From Rostratula benghalensis (lineage: Eukaryota > Chordata > Aves > Charadriiformes > Rostratulidae), in NCBI GenBank assembly GCA_013399305.1, contig VXAI01000015.1, positions 3,571,329 to 3,635,328 on the forward strand: a stretch of DNA of 64,000 nucleotides, in the 5' to 3' direction. Position 1 is the first letter of the stretch. The number at the start of each line of letters is the position of its first letter. The position numbers were made by a program, and so were the translations under genes. The notes beneath the pieces are model-generated. The model saw nothing but the letters and a program-made list of their open reading frames with translations. It was not told the DNA's origin and searched no databases. Shown one piece after another: positions 1 to 11,999 of this stretch.

Positions 1-1316
1 GCCAAAAAATCAGTCACATAGAACATCATTTTAGCTAAGCTTCTTAATGTAGGAACTTGGAAGTTACAAATGTGCATGAGTTAAAAATATGTTGCCTATT
101 ACCACAGGCATGTAAATAGATTCTTATAATGTTTATTAGCATAGAATAGTCTAAAAGTACAGCAGTAGCTAACAAGAGAGCTGCTTTTTCCATTATCTTT
201 TCTGGATTTATAATCTGTGGCCTTTGAGTTCTTTCAGGTGTGAATATGTATGTAATAATTTAATATGTGTATTTTTAGAGGGTAAAAAGTGCTCTTAGCA
301 GTTAATGTTTCATTGTTTCGTGTTTGGGCTTTTTAAGTCTTTTTATCCCCATCAAGCTTTCAGGGAATAATTGTAGGACTGAAAAATAGTATTTTTTTTC
401 ATTCTAATTTAATCTTTTACTTTGAGAGCTAAACTGAAACCAGTTCTTTGTAATAATATTTCTGTGCTGGAACAAGACATGCAACTTAATAGATTTACTG
501 ATGTAAGGAATAATATGCATTTGCACAGACCATATTCATGAAAATGTAATTTGAAAGACGACAAAACTGAAACTCCAAAATTTCAAAGTGATGGGAAATT
601 CATTGCCTTTCAAAAGATTAATTCTGTATTTTTCTAAATCAAGATTGGAGGTGGGGATTAGGGCTCTTAGTGGCTCATTTAGTGGGGTCTAAAATGTCTT
701 TTGTTTTCAGGAGCAATTTTTCTCTTCTTCAAAATTACATTACTGAACCACAACGTGATGAGAAAAGTTGTGCTCTGTTATATGCAGAGTAATTTGGATA
801 TATTGTCTATTAAAATAGAAAGTTTTTCCCTTTGAGAGTTGTTCTGCAGTGATTCTCCATCCCTACCAGCTCTAGTCTACCTGTAATGCTTAGTAGTTTA
901 TGAAAAGGATGAGCAGAAGCAACCTCTAGCCCCAGCAGAGCAACTTCAATCCTTTAATGTTCAGATCTGGATTTAGCTTTAGCAGTCAAGGCTCATCTGT
1001 AGTTTGCAATTCAAATTCTGACATTTGCTTTTGTTATTGCTTTTTGTTGCTATTGCTGTGCAGTTTATGACTTTCTCTCCTGCACTATGGGAAATAGGTA
1101 GGAGCTTTTAAGCAGCATTAGAGAGGCATAGGTGGGTAGCGCTCTCTGCACAGCAGCCATCTTCTGTGCCAATTACCATACAGGTGATGCATTATTTTTG
1201 GTTTTCAGTTTTAGTCTGAATTCTGAAAAAAAGGTGGCAGTTTACAATTTCTTGTATTCATGGCTACTTGTGAGGCCCATCTATCTTAACCATGAGGTTC
1301 TCTTCACATAATGATT

Positions 1317-1328
1317 CCCCCCCCCCCC
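1317..1328 (+). repeat. Poly-C run, 12 nt
   Basis: Twelve consecutive C residues in AT-rich DNA. Such runs are prone to length errors in replication and sequencing. Confidence 0.95.
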
Positions 1329-1933
1329 AACTTAGCCACTAATTGTTACCATGTATTTTTGTCTCAGAGGAACTCTTACAGTTGATGGCCTTCCCTTGAT
1401 ATACTTGTTGATAATTTTTATGTTGTCTTTACCTTCATACCTTATTTAAATTTCTCATGTTCTTGATTTACCAGATCTTAGCTATGCCACTGAGCTTTTA
1501 CACAGCTCTGTGGTTGGAATCTGATGATAAGGATTTTCATACAATAGCTCAAAAAGCCTGTAGCCAAGAGCTGGTGTTTCCCGGAGCCTTCACCTGCCAT
1601 CAAGAACAGTTCTGTACCACAAGCAGCTAATCAAAGAGAGCAATGCATTTACCCCTTTGCTGTTGTGCCTGACTCCCTGATTTACAGTAGTTACAGTGTT
1701 CTCAGAGTCACTGTGCCACCTAGAACTAAGCATACTCTGAGCTAACAGTGTAACTGGTGGTATTTAATGGTGCTAGACTTCCTCATGTAGTGCTTGAATT
1801 TTTGGCTGGTATTTTTGTTTAGTGATCAATATTATTTTCAGAGCACTGGTGCTACATGGAAGGAAAAAAAAAGAGGGGTTTTTGGTGATTTTTGTTTTTA
1901 TAATCGTATACAAAGGTTGTTGAAAAAAGGTGT

Positions 1934-1951
1934 CAATATTGGCCAATATTG
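1934..1951. repeat. Perfect 18-bp palindrome with back-to-back CCAAT motifs
   Basis: CAATATTGG is followed directly by its reverse complement CCAATATTG. It contains ATTGG and CCAAT in mirror orientation around a GGCC centre. It may be a chance dyad or a protein-binding site; no promoter elements were recognised around it. Confidence 0.9.
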
Positions 1952-3075
1952 TGTAAAGTGTGCAATATTCTGAGTGAAAGGTTTGGGTCATTGCCAGTTC
2001 TGGTGATAGTTCAGGCACCATTTCAGGCAACTAAATTTCAAAGCTATCACTCACATAAAACTATTTAAAATGAGAAAGAAAATGAAGAATGTTCTTTGGA
2101 CTTGAATCTCTGAATTTCAGCCAGATCCATCAATATGATAAACCTGCCAGAACCAACCTTAAAACATTGTTTAGCAGTATGAAAAACTCTGTGGGAATCC
2201 ACAGCAAAATGAAAGATAAAATCAGAACTAAAAGGATCCGACAGTAATTGTAGTCTGTAAGATATGTTTCTTGTCAGCTGTTACACATGTCTAGTTAATA
2301 GTCTAAAACTTCATGAATATTAATCCTGAGACATCAAAGTAAGACTGCTGTGTATAACAGTAAGCTAATCTCTGAATTCAATAAACACGGTATACTTTTA
2401 ATTTAGATAATGAAAGGCTTAGGGTCTTAACCAATATCAATTTTACATAGTGGTAAAAGAATTGATAGTTTACTATTCTGATTTCCTCTGGTGGAAGTGC
2501 TGCAGCACCCTGTTCTTTCTCTTTAACCCTGAAGCTTTGAATCTTTTTATAACATCTGTTTCATAATGGATCACTGATGCTTTTATGCTGGTGTTTTAGG
2601 GTACTGCTATCAGATTCATCACTTCTGGAAGTTTTGCTTAATTCAGTGCATAGTTTACTTAAGGAGGATGGCTTGAAACTGTCATCTTCTAAACCATGTT
2701 AGAAAACAGGGCTTGAATGCTTTAAAGCTTTGCATTAGAAATTAAGTCCCTGGCCTGAGACCTCTTAACAAGGCTTATTTTTCAAGAAGCAGAGTTCCTT
2801 AGGGATGCTTCTCATTTGCTTTTTTTTAAGGTCCTCTCACAGAACACATACAGCTGCTGAGTTTGTTTACTTTGGCACCTTTATTCAAATCTGGGCTGCT
2901 TTTTGGCATCCTCCCAGCGATCTTTGTTTTTGATGAAAACCAGACCGATGTTCCTTCGTAGTGGTAGAGGAATCCTGGTTTTGCTTGCTGTGAGGAACAA
3001 GTCATTTGGAAAACAGGAGTTAAAGTGAAATACACGGGAGCAGAGTTTATATTGATAGCAAAAAACTTCTTTGCC

Positions 3076-3099
3076 TTTATTTATTTATTTATTTATTTA
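3076..3099 (+). repeat. (TTTA)n microsatellite, about 6 units
   Basis: Clean TTTA tetranucleotide array inside AT-rich DNA. Confidence 0.95.
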
Positions 3100-6000
3100 A
3101 TTGCTGAGTGGCTGGTAATTAAACAGGAGAAAGTGAGTAAGAAGCAATAAGGCAACCGTAATGTTTTGTGATGATCAAATTCTGTTTTAAAACACAATTT
3201 CTAGATGACCTTTGACAGTTCAAATGTTAACAGAAACATACATTCAAAGCTAGCTGTGTGTTTCCATGACAAAATCAACAAAATATTGGAGATGCTACAG
3301 CTAGGCATTTTCTTTCTCACAAATAACATACAGGTTGCGTGTCATTTTATTTGTTTAAATGTACAATTACAGTGCATAATGTAAGAGAGAGGAAATTAAA
3401 TGCAAGTAAGAAAAAAGTGTTAAGAGAAAGAGCAGTATAGGATAGAGGAAAGAGTGTTTCCCCTGGAAACACAGAAAATATCTCTCTTTTTCTTTAAAAG
3501 AGCATTCATTTTAAAAACTGCTTTTAGATGTTGCACTGAGATAGCTTGAAGACATTGCATACATGGCTGTAACTAGAGATTTTAATGATCTCTGTAAACA
3601 CAAAAGTAGTAGTATATCACAGCCATTGAATAACTCCGTCTCACAGAATGGAAAATAAAAGTGCATTCCATGTGGTCAGTGCTCTGATGCACAGTAAAAT
3701 GGACTGGTGAAGTAATTAAATGGGAGAAGGATGTATGGAGGGTGTATTTGTGAACTAGATAAAAAACTAGCAATTCCTTTTCCAACAACTTGGAGGAAAA
3801 GAAAGGCTGGGTTTATTGCCCGTTGGAATAAGCTGACATGATTTCAGTGCTTTCTGAATGGCAATAATAGAACTGTTACTGGTTATCTGTAAGCAAAATT
3901 CTGTCCTTAGGTCTTCCTGTTGACCAAGCAGTAAGAGTCATTACAACTGGCAGTTCTGAAGTATACTGCCATGTATCAGTGTGATAGATGCTGTAAACAA
4001 AATTACACCAATTCATCAGTTCACAATACTGTATATGTAAAGGTACCACGAATACACCAAGAAGGCTTTGCTTTCATTATTGTCTGATTTTTACATTCCT
4101 TTTGAAATAGCATTGTGGTAAGTGAATTACCTCTAGCAAACCACAGTCAGACCAGATGAGAGACTCTTACAGCTATTTTTATGACTGAAGTTCAGCTGAA
4201 GTAGTGAAGTTGTATTTTTTGACAGTGTCAATACTCTAATGTTTCCCAGAGCTGGAAAGCAAATCTGTATTTCCTGGGTACAGAATTAAAATGTGCTACT
4301 GGAATCTCATGATTGGTTTCTTATAAAATTAACTCTCAAAGTTTAAAGGGTGGAAAGGACCAACTGGCAAAGGATTATTTGATACCTCATTAGAGTATAT
4401 GAAAACTGCAGTGAGTTGCTGAACACCTTCTGCTTGTGCTGTGGGATGCACATATGTCCACTGCCTCTCAAGATCAAGTTTAATATCGTCTCTATTTTCC
4501 CTCTTACACTCTGACAGGATTATAAAATACTAGGACATGGTTTATTACAGAGTTGCCTCTTGAGTAACAGATGTTCTTTAACGATAACAAAGAGTGCATA
4601 TTATAAATTGACTATTAACATGTTTCTAAACCTTTAGACTAATGCAAAGTTGCTAATTGTCTTTCTGCAACATCTTTAGCCTAGAGGTTCTATATGCATG
4701 AAGAAAGGCATTGGGGCAGTGTTTGGTAAATTGCAGTCATGTAGGCATTCAGCTTTACTAGAGAACATGACAGTAGTTGTTCCACAACATCGACCAACTG
4801 AAATAATTTTATATCTTCTGATAGAACACAAGAGCAGGTTTCTAAAGCCAACATTATCTCTTTTCATTTCTGTAGCACTTTTTCCTATTGTGAAATCTGC
4901 CTCAGTTACTAGGAAATGTGCTATTCTTTGAGCCTAAAACAAACTGAAGAGAGAGCCCACAGAAAACAATTTTGGAGTTCATAACCCAAGCTGTATCATG
5001 AAAAGTAATTTATAGATAACAAACCATTAACCTTGAAGAAGAGAAGGTCAGCAAACCGGCAGCACTTTTATTAAAAAGCTGTGTAGGAAGAGAAGAGAGA
5101 TATCTCAAGCCTATCACAAACACGTGAAATGCTATGATCATTTTACACCTCAGTAAGCAGGGCTTCTTAAAGAATTTGCCTTACAAAATAAATTAGTTTG
5201 AATTCTATGAGAACACACCAAAGACTCACAGTAGTGAACTCCTGCTAACAGTATTGTAGAGATCCTGACGTGCATGTATGCAAGTCTACCTGTAAGCATT
5301 TGTGACCAGTTAAAACCAGAGCACGTGGGTAATGCTACTTGATGGCTGATGGAAAGACTTTGCCAATTTTCCTTCATCTGCTGCCAATCTTGTTGCTGCC
5401 TCCTACAGGAATTTCACTATTTATAATGATCTATTTATAACCATTTAATGTAAAACTCTCCTGAGTCCTACTTCTTCCCTGTGGCTCTCAAACGCGTAAA
5501 TTGCTTATATTCTACTAAATTATATCATTGGCTTCTCAACATTTTGGTATGGGCTATCAATAAATGTTTACAGTAACTGGGTGACTAGTGTTTAGGTAAG
5601 ACTGTATATTTCAGGTAAAAATTCTAGTACTAATACTCTGAACAACCCAAACTTACTGTGAGTTCCTAATGAAGCAAGGTTTGAGAGTTGCATTTTTTCT
5701 TTTACTGGTCTGTCTTGCAGTCCCACCTTTCTCTCTGCCTCCCCCAAAACATCTTGGAACAGGAGAGGGTTTAGAGATTGCAAGTACTTCCAGCAGGCTT
5801 GCACAAAAGGTAGCCCAGGAGCTTCATGCAGTCTTCAGTGCTGGTTTTACCCCAACAGTAACTGCACGGCTTAACCCAGAGTCCCTGGAGTGCCCTGGAT
5901 GACAATGTAGAAGTTAACTGGTCAGCACACACATAGCCCTGGACACAGAAAATGCCATCCCAGGTACAGTCAGCAGGTATAAAACTGGTGGGTGTGGAGC

Positions 6001-6289
6001 ATGGAAGCAGGGGCCATGTTGTTGCAGACTGGGATGAAGGGACAATCTGGGAACAGGAAGACGATACATCAGTGGTGCCATTCAGGGAACTTCATCCTTT
6101 AGATCACCACCGTGGAATAGGAGCTAAATAATATTTGCAATTTTCTGTTGAAGAGGCAAAATTACTCACTCAATAATTGTCTTTTCTGTTTAGGTAGTTC
6201 ATAACCTGGAACTAATTTTGCTTTGTGGTTAGAGATGATGGATAGAGGATTACAATGTGAAAGTACAAATGCCTTATCAGATATTCAGC

Positions 6290-6660
6290 TGTAAGAAATA
6301 CAGACCTCTTAGTTTGACCCTAATAGCGTACACAGTATTAGAATGGACTTTGAAGAAAAGAGAGTAATCAAGAGATAAATGCAATTTGTGGCTGACACAA
6401 AGTTAACAGAGTTTGCCAGTCATGTAGACAGCTAGATTAGTGTGTGCCAAGACAAATGTCCTTGTTGCCTGTAGTAATAGAACTGGGTTTAAATTTAATA
6501 ATATAAAGTGCAAAGCCATGCCTTAGGGACTGAAAATGAGGATGTCTGGCCACATAGGAGGTGGTTTTGAGTTGTGTTGGTGGATGACAGGATAACTGTC
6601 ATTGAGACCTGAGAATGAAAAAGGGCCTTTTGTATACATTGAGTGAAGTAGCATCTCCAG
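6290..6660 (+). mobile_element. Ancient CR1/L3-like LINE fragment (ORF2 region), degraded
   Basis: Seen: phrases typical of the 3' half of CR1-clade ORF2 occur in the right order. They are AATTTGTGGCTGACACAAAG (consensus-like tttgcagatgacacaaag) near 6384-6403, AAAGTGCAAAGCCATGCC with TTAGGGACTGAAAA near 6507-6538, and GTGGATGACAGGATAACTGTC near 6579-6600. Many indels and stops break any frame. The borders are estimates. This is an old copy shared in type with other amniotes, unlike the much better preserved CR1 at 11640. Confidence 0.7.
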
Positions 6661-8239
6661 GGATCTGAATCCTTGCTCTGAAGCGCGGGGTACAGTCAGC
6701 TTCCTGGAAAGTCCAGAGCATTTGGGCTAATGTTAACAATTTTTAGCACCTGAATTTTTTTCTGATATGGAAGGATTCTAGGAGACTGGTAATACCTCTT
6801 GTTTTCACTTTTTCTGAAGCACGTTATGTGTTTTGAAGCTTTAGGTCTTTTCTATGTAAGTGTTTTAGTGTAATGGTGTTTCCTGTGACTTGTGATACAC
6901 GGTCAAGAACTTTCTGCATTTAATGCCATTTACATTAATGACTGTGACTACAGATGTTTGACACAGTGACCCCTTGTTCTTTTATGTTTTAAGTCAGTAG
7001 CACTACACTGATATTCATCAACATACGATTTGAACCAATGAACAATACAGCTGATGAATGTCACCTTTTTACACAACATTTTTAAGCAGAAAAGCACTGA
7101 ACCACAGAAAGTGTGAAAAATAATACGTTAATAGTTGCCATCAATCTCCATTTATGCTGGGTGATAAGTGCATTAAAAAGCATAGGCAGTGGAGATAATA
7201 GACATGACTACTGTGTAGAAAGTCATCTTTTTGTTCTTAACTACCTCAGTTGGTTATCCATTGCATAAGCATGTTCAGTGCTTTCCCCTCCCCTCCTTTG
7301 GAATAAGTGAAAATCCTGATATTCCGTAATGCATACCCGTGAGTCATTGGTACAGTCATGCTCAAGCAGCTAAATGTATAACCCTGGAAAATAACTTTTA
7401 GAGTAGGTGGGACAGGAAATATTTTACAATACACACACAAATACACCTGAAAATACACAAAACACCATGACTGAGCCTGTGATAGGCTATATGTATGTAT
7501 TGCATCGGGGTCAACAGTAATGAGAATGTCAAATACAGGAACAGCTGTTGCTCTCTAACAGAGAACATCACCATTATATACTCCTCATTTGTTATGATGT
7601 GCTTGGGAATAAATTATTTCATTATGATAATATGATTAATAAGCATGCAAAAATAACTACACTACTTAATTGATGGTTGATTGAAAATGGAGAAGTGTTC
7701 ATCTCATACTGACTGCAGGAAATGGACATATAATCAAACAGATCTGAGTTACAACCGAGCAAGTTACAGTTCTTCATCTGAACCAATGTCACTAAGTGTG
7801 TGCACATTTATAGACTACTTAGATTATGAGTACATTAATAACCAGGGAGTTTAACCTCTAATATTTTTCATTGTCTCATGAATCATGTACATGTATCTAA
7901 CAGTAATCTCAGCGTACAGTTTTAATACTGTTCTCATTCATAAAGAGGGTGTGGTTTCAGTAAACAAATGATTATTGAATATCAACTTCTACAACTTCAG
8001 TTTTCTGAAAGGGAAGAAAAGAGGAAAATGATCTATTTAAAGCTTTTCAAAGCCCTAAATACCTGGAAACTGAGTTCTCTGGGGAAGGAGAGCTCTTCAC
8101 CTGGTGCAACAGAGCTGCTGTTTCTTATCTTCAGCTCAGTCAGTATCTTGATGATGATGTTGTAGACAGAAAGAAGGCTTTGTGATACATGGAAACAGTA
8201 GTAGTGCAGTGCTGAAGACTGTAATGTGTGAATGGCTGT

Positions 8240-8273
8240 ATGGTTTAAGGGTGTAAATGGTTTAAGGGTGTAA
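8240..8273 (+). repeat. Perfect tandem duplication of a 17-bp unit
   Basis: The unit ATGGTTTAAGGGTGTAA occurs twice head to tail with no mismatch. The absence of divergence suggests a recent duplication. No coding frame is involved. Confidence 0.95.
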
Positions 8274-9841
8274 TCCAGTCCAGTAGCCTCTATGACAGTG
8301 GCAATAAACACGTAGTCACAGAAGAGGAAAAACTACAGGCAAGCGTGTGATATTCCTTTGATATACTCCTTCAGTCCTCTATTATCTTAGTCCATAAAGA
8401 AAACACAGTTTCTGTGGATTTTAGATGGTTGTCACATTGAAATTATCTGTGGAGTTTTTTCTCTTGTTGACAGAGCTGTTGCCTTCTCAAAATAATATTG
8501 CAAGTAAGATTTTTGGGTTTTTAAAATGGTTTTCCTTAGCTGTTCTTAAATTTAAAAGACTTCTGGCTTTTCAGTTTGTCTGCCTTTTCTAAAAATCGTT
8601 ATTGTTGACTATCTCATCTGTGTTTGTCATTTCACAGATGCTCTGAGATGTCTCTTCTCCAGTTTTGCAGGTCCTAGCTTTTGAAAATCCACTGGTCTTT
8701 CAGAATCCCTGCCTTCTTCAGAATAACATTTTTTGTATTTCACTTGCCATCTCTCATTGTTATCCGTGTTTTAAGAACAAATACTGGTTCAGAAAAATAA
8801 TTGGAAATTACAACAATCACATAATTTGCTGAAATTAATGTATGTGAAAAAATGAAATGTGTGTGCCTGCATTAAGAAGGAAGTTAAGGAAATAAATTTA
8901 TATCTGTTTTAATTGAAGTGAAAGTTTTAAGCCATTTCAATATTGTGTACATCGGTTTGAAATATCTTTTTAAAACATTGGTGGATATGTAAATGGACAA
9001 GATTCCATAATTGTTGCAAATATAATATGTTGTATCACATCATGTACTTCATTTGGTCTTCAGGCCCAGATAACTGCTGTCAGACTGATACTGAGATGAC
9101 AGAAATGTGACAGCACAGAGATTACTTTTTGGTTCTTTTGTATCTTTATTCTTAATTTTTCAGCTTTATATCCCGTGAAGATAATTTGCAGTAAAACAGT
9201 GAGCCCCAGAAGAATAGTTTTTATGTAAATCTGTAGTTCAAATAATCCGATCAGTAGAGGAAAGAATACTTTCTGGTTATGGTGTTTAAAGGTAAATTTA
9301 AATTATGACCTGCTGATATAAAATCCAAATGTTTGAGAAGATTATTTGGACATTCTACTTCACTTCTAATTCTAGGATGTCTAGGTGTTTCATGCATCAA
9401 ACAGTTTGTTAGTTTGGTTTTTGTAATCCCAATAAGAAATGATAAAAATAATATTAAGCAAGTAGCAATAGCACTGTAAAACTGTAAGTTTCCAGACAAA
9501 GGTTTATAAAAATCTTCTGTATGATAGGCAAGGCCATTCTGAAATTGAAAATAAATGCATTTTAGAACTGTGTCAGTAACTAGAGAATACAACCACACTA
9601 TTGGAAAATGGTTTGCAGGTTGTATCTATTTATTGATTAAAAAGATAAAAGCAGAGATAAAGAAGGATGTGCACATTTGACCGAAGAGATTGGACATGTT
9701 ATTGCAGTCAGATACCTTAACAGTTCAGAAGGAACCATATGCATAGATGGAAAAAAAAAAATAAATCCAGCATAATTTATTCTTTCAAACCTTTCTGACT
9801 TGTGTAGGCAGAGCAAATGCAGACATCTAAAAGACAGTGTG

Positions 9842-9851
9842 GTTTGGTTTG

Positions 9852-9882
<31 letters not shown>

Positions 9883-9883
9883 T
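9842..9883 (+). repeat. (GTTTT)n microsatellite, about 7 units, ending in poly-T
   Basis: Begins with GTTTG variants and continues as clean GTTTT pentamers, then a T run. On the minus strand it reads AAAAC, which could mark the decayed tail of a retroposed sequence, but nothing recognisable adjoins it. Confidence 0.95.
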
Positions 9884-10945
9884 CCCAATGTATAGCCCTT
9901 TACATTTCTAAGGGTGAGTCAAAAATAGTGTTTCCATGCTACCTCTTCCTGGGGTCAAAACCATGCTTTTCCTTTGCTGTGTCTTATCCCCCATATGGTG
10001 CCCAGCAAACAGGCAATTAGTGCTGTCTGCCAGGTATGAGGGAAGGGTCTGGTGAGTTTAATTGAAAGCACTGGACACTGTAAAGGGGACAGACATTTAA
10101 GGAAATACCCAATGAGGACTGAAAAAGACAAAAGAGAGTGCCTGTTACAAGGCATTATGTATTTTCTTTCAGATTTTTCTTTCCATTTTTATAGAAGATC
10201 CCATGGGTTATTCCTGGCTTCAGAGTGATCAAGGTTTGGCATTTTGCTCAGATATTCACCCCCCTGACAAGGCTGAGGGTTGCTTGTTATTCTGAGTGAA
10301 ATATAAGGAAAACAAAATAGTGTATGAAAACTGACTCGGTCATGACTGCTTTCAGTGAATACATATATACACTTATTCTTGCCAGACCAAAACTATGTGA
10401 AGGCTGCCTTTTCTTCAGCTCTCTCTTATGCTTCACCTTCAGCAGTGCATGAGAGAGCTGATTAATAAATAGCAAATAAGGTAAAAAAATTATTATAGAG
10501 TAGAAAGCACTTGAATTAATGCATTGCATTACTGTCTAGACACACATAGAGAAGAGTATAGAATGTTTTCTCGTCTTTTTTAGCTTAAACAGCATTCTAC
10601 TTACCAATATGTTTTTTCTTAATTGCTTCAAATGAAAATTCAGCAGCTGGGCAGAAATGAACTGAAAAGTAAATCCCAGGTTTTTCCGTTTCCAACTGTG
10701 AACAGAGCTAGCTTCATATAAAATGAGATACCTGTCTCTGAAGACCATCCCAGTGATCAAAAAGGTAAATAAATGTTAAGGCACAAAGAAGGATCAGTGA
10801 CATGACTGCTTGTGTCAAAACTTTCTGATTTATTCAAAAAGATGATAATGACAGTTACATCTCACTACACTGAAAATTGTCAAAGCTACTTGTTGATTTC
10901 TAGACTTAAACTCCTCAAGCCTAGAAGCGGGGCATGTATTTGTTT

Positions 10946-10966
10946 CTTTGCTTGCTTGCTTGCTTA
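10946..10966 (+). repeat. (CTTG)n short tandem repeat
   Basis: About four CTTG units with partial flanking units (TTTCTTTG before, CTTAC after). Confidence 0.9.
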
Positions 10967-11639
10967 CTTTGTCCTGGTACTGCCACCCCAACCTTCAGGA
11001 AACTTTGTAATAAAGCAATAGATTTTTTTTTAAAAAGAAAATCTGAGATCATAATTAAAATAAAAGCAGTGTGGCCAGCAGGTCTATGCCTCATTAAACT
11101 TTACCTTGAACATTTTAATTTAGTTGGTATAAAATTCTACTAAAAAGTCATTTATATCTTACTTAGAAGGTGGTGCAAAAACAATGAAAAGAAAGAGTCA
11201 AGATGAAAAGAAGAGATTTTTTGCTGATCACAAATACAATAGGTCAAATATTACCCAGTGTAGTGTGAGAGTTCTGCTGGTGCTGTCTTTGTCTACAGGG
11301 TAACATGAGAATGTGGCTTCCAGGATAAAAAGTTTTTTATGGTTTGGACAAGTGAAACTAGCAGTAAAAAAGTCTGTCACTCCCATGTAACTGTAACTAA
11401 CAGTGACTGTCCCCTCTGCAGCTGATGGGCTCTAAATTCTCACAGAAACCGCCCAGTTAGCATTACTGCTGGCCTTGTCCCACACATGGAGACAAGGATG
11501 GGCTCGCAGTATGGACACAGCTGAAACATTTTTTCATTACACTTTTCAGTGTCACTTAGTTATGTTTCTGAAACTAACCGAAACTTCTGATTCTTTACCA
11601 AGATTATATTTGCCTGAGATGATACGACATGATGAGATG

Positions 11640-11999
11640 AGATGAGACTGAGGGGTGACCTTGTTAATGTTTATAAATCTGGAAAGGGTGAGTGTCAGGA
11701 GGATGGAGCCAGGCTCTTCGCAGTGACGGGCTATGATAGGACAAGGGACAATGGGTGCAAGCTGGAACACAGGAGGTTCCATTTAAATATGAGGAAAAAC
11801 TTCTTCACAGAGAGGGTGACGGAGCTCTGGAAGGGGCTGCCCAGGGAGGTTGTGGAGTCTCCTTCTCTGGAGACGTTCAAGACCCGTCTGGATGTGTTCC
11901 TGTGTGGCCTGATCTGGGTGTTCCTCCTCTGGCAGGGGAATTGGACTGGATGATCTTTCAAGGTCCCTTCCAATCCCTGATAGTCTGTGATTCTGTGAC
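11640..11999 (+). mobile_element. CR1 LINE, 5'-truncated 3' end
   Basis: CR1 is the main non-LTR retrotransposon of birds and other reptiles; copies are usually cut short at the 5' end. Seen: a plus-strand frame (11642-11953, 103 codons) reads as the C-terminal part of CR1 ORF2, with blocks such as [16 protein letters not shown] and [17 protein letters not shown]. It is followed by the typical short 3' UTR (GGACTGGATGATCTTTC, then GGTCCCTTCCAATCCC) and two copies of the terminal repeat (GTCTGTGA, ATTCTGTGA). The frame has no internal stop, so the copy is not very old, but the reverse transcriptase and endonuclease domains are missing and it cannot move by itself. The left border lies in a short ATGAG-type repeat (about 11630-11647), so the exact start is uncertain. 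The match to the CR1 3' end is very clear; the subfamily is not assigned. Confidence 0.95.

Larger units (their letters stand above)
1..6289. other. Unique AT-rich non-coding DNA
   Basis: No exon, RNA gene or transposon recognised. The open frames here are all under 90 codons, start anywhere and overlap on both strands, as expected by chance. Contents: the poly-C run, the 18-bp palindrome and the TTTA array listed separately. Confidence 0.7.
6661..11639. other. Unique AT-rich non-coding DNA between two CR1 copies
   Basis: Nothing coding recognised. Holds the 17-bp tandem duplication, the GTTTT array and the CTTG array. A 30-nt segment at 8478-8507 has splice-like borders (TGACAG before, GTAAGA after) but no further support. 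Confidence 0.7.

Noticed and set aside
4676..4931. Overlapping plus- and minus-strand frames of 77 and 63 codons
   Set aside because: Mutually overlapping, no splice or promoter context, no recognisable motif.
8478..8507. 30-nt segment between TTGTTGACAG and GTAAGA
   Set aside because: Splice borders are fair and it is open in phase 1, but it is too short to carry evidence; similar chance pairs occur elsewhere in the window (for example 27383-27420).
9251..9598. 115-codon minus-strand frame with a hydrophobic stretch
   Set aside because: AT-rich codon content, no recognised domain, no promoter or splice context; a frame of this length is expected by chance in 64 kb on six frames.
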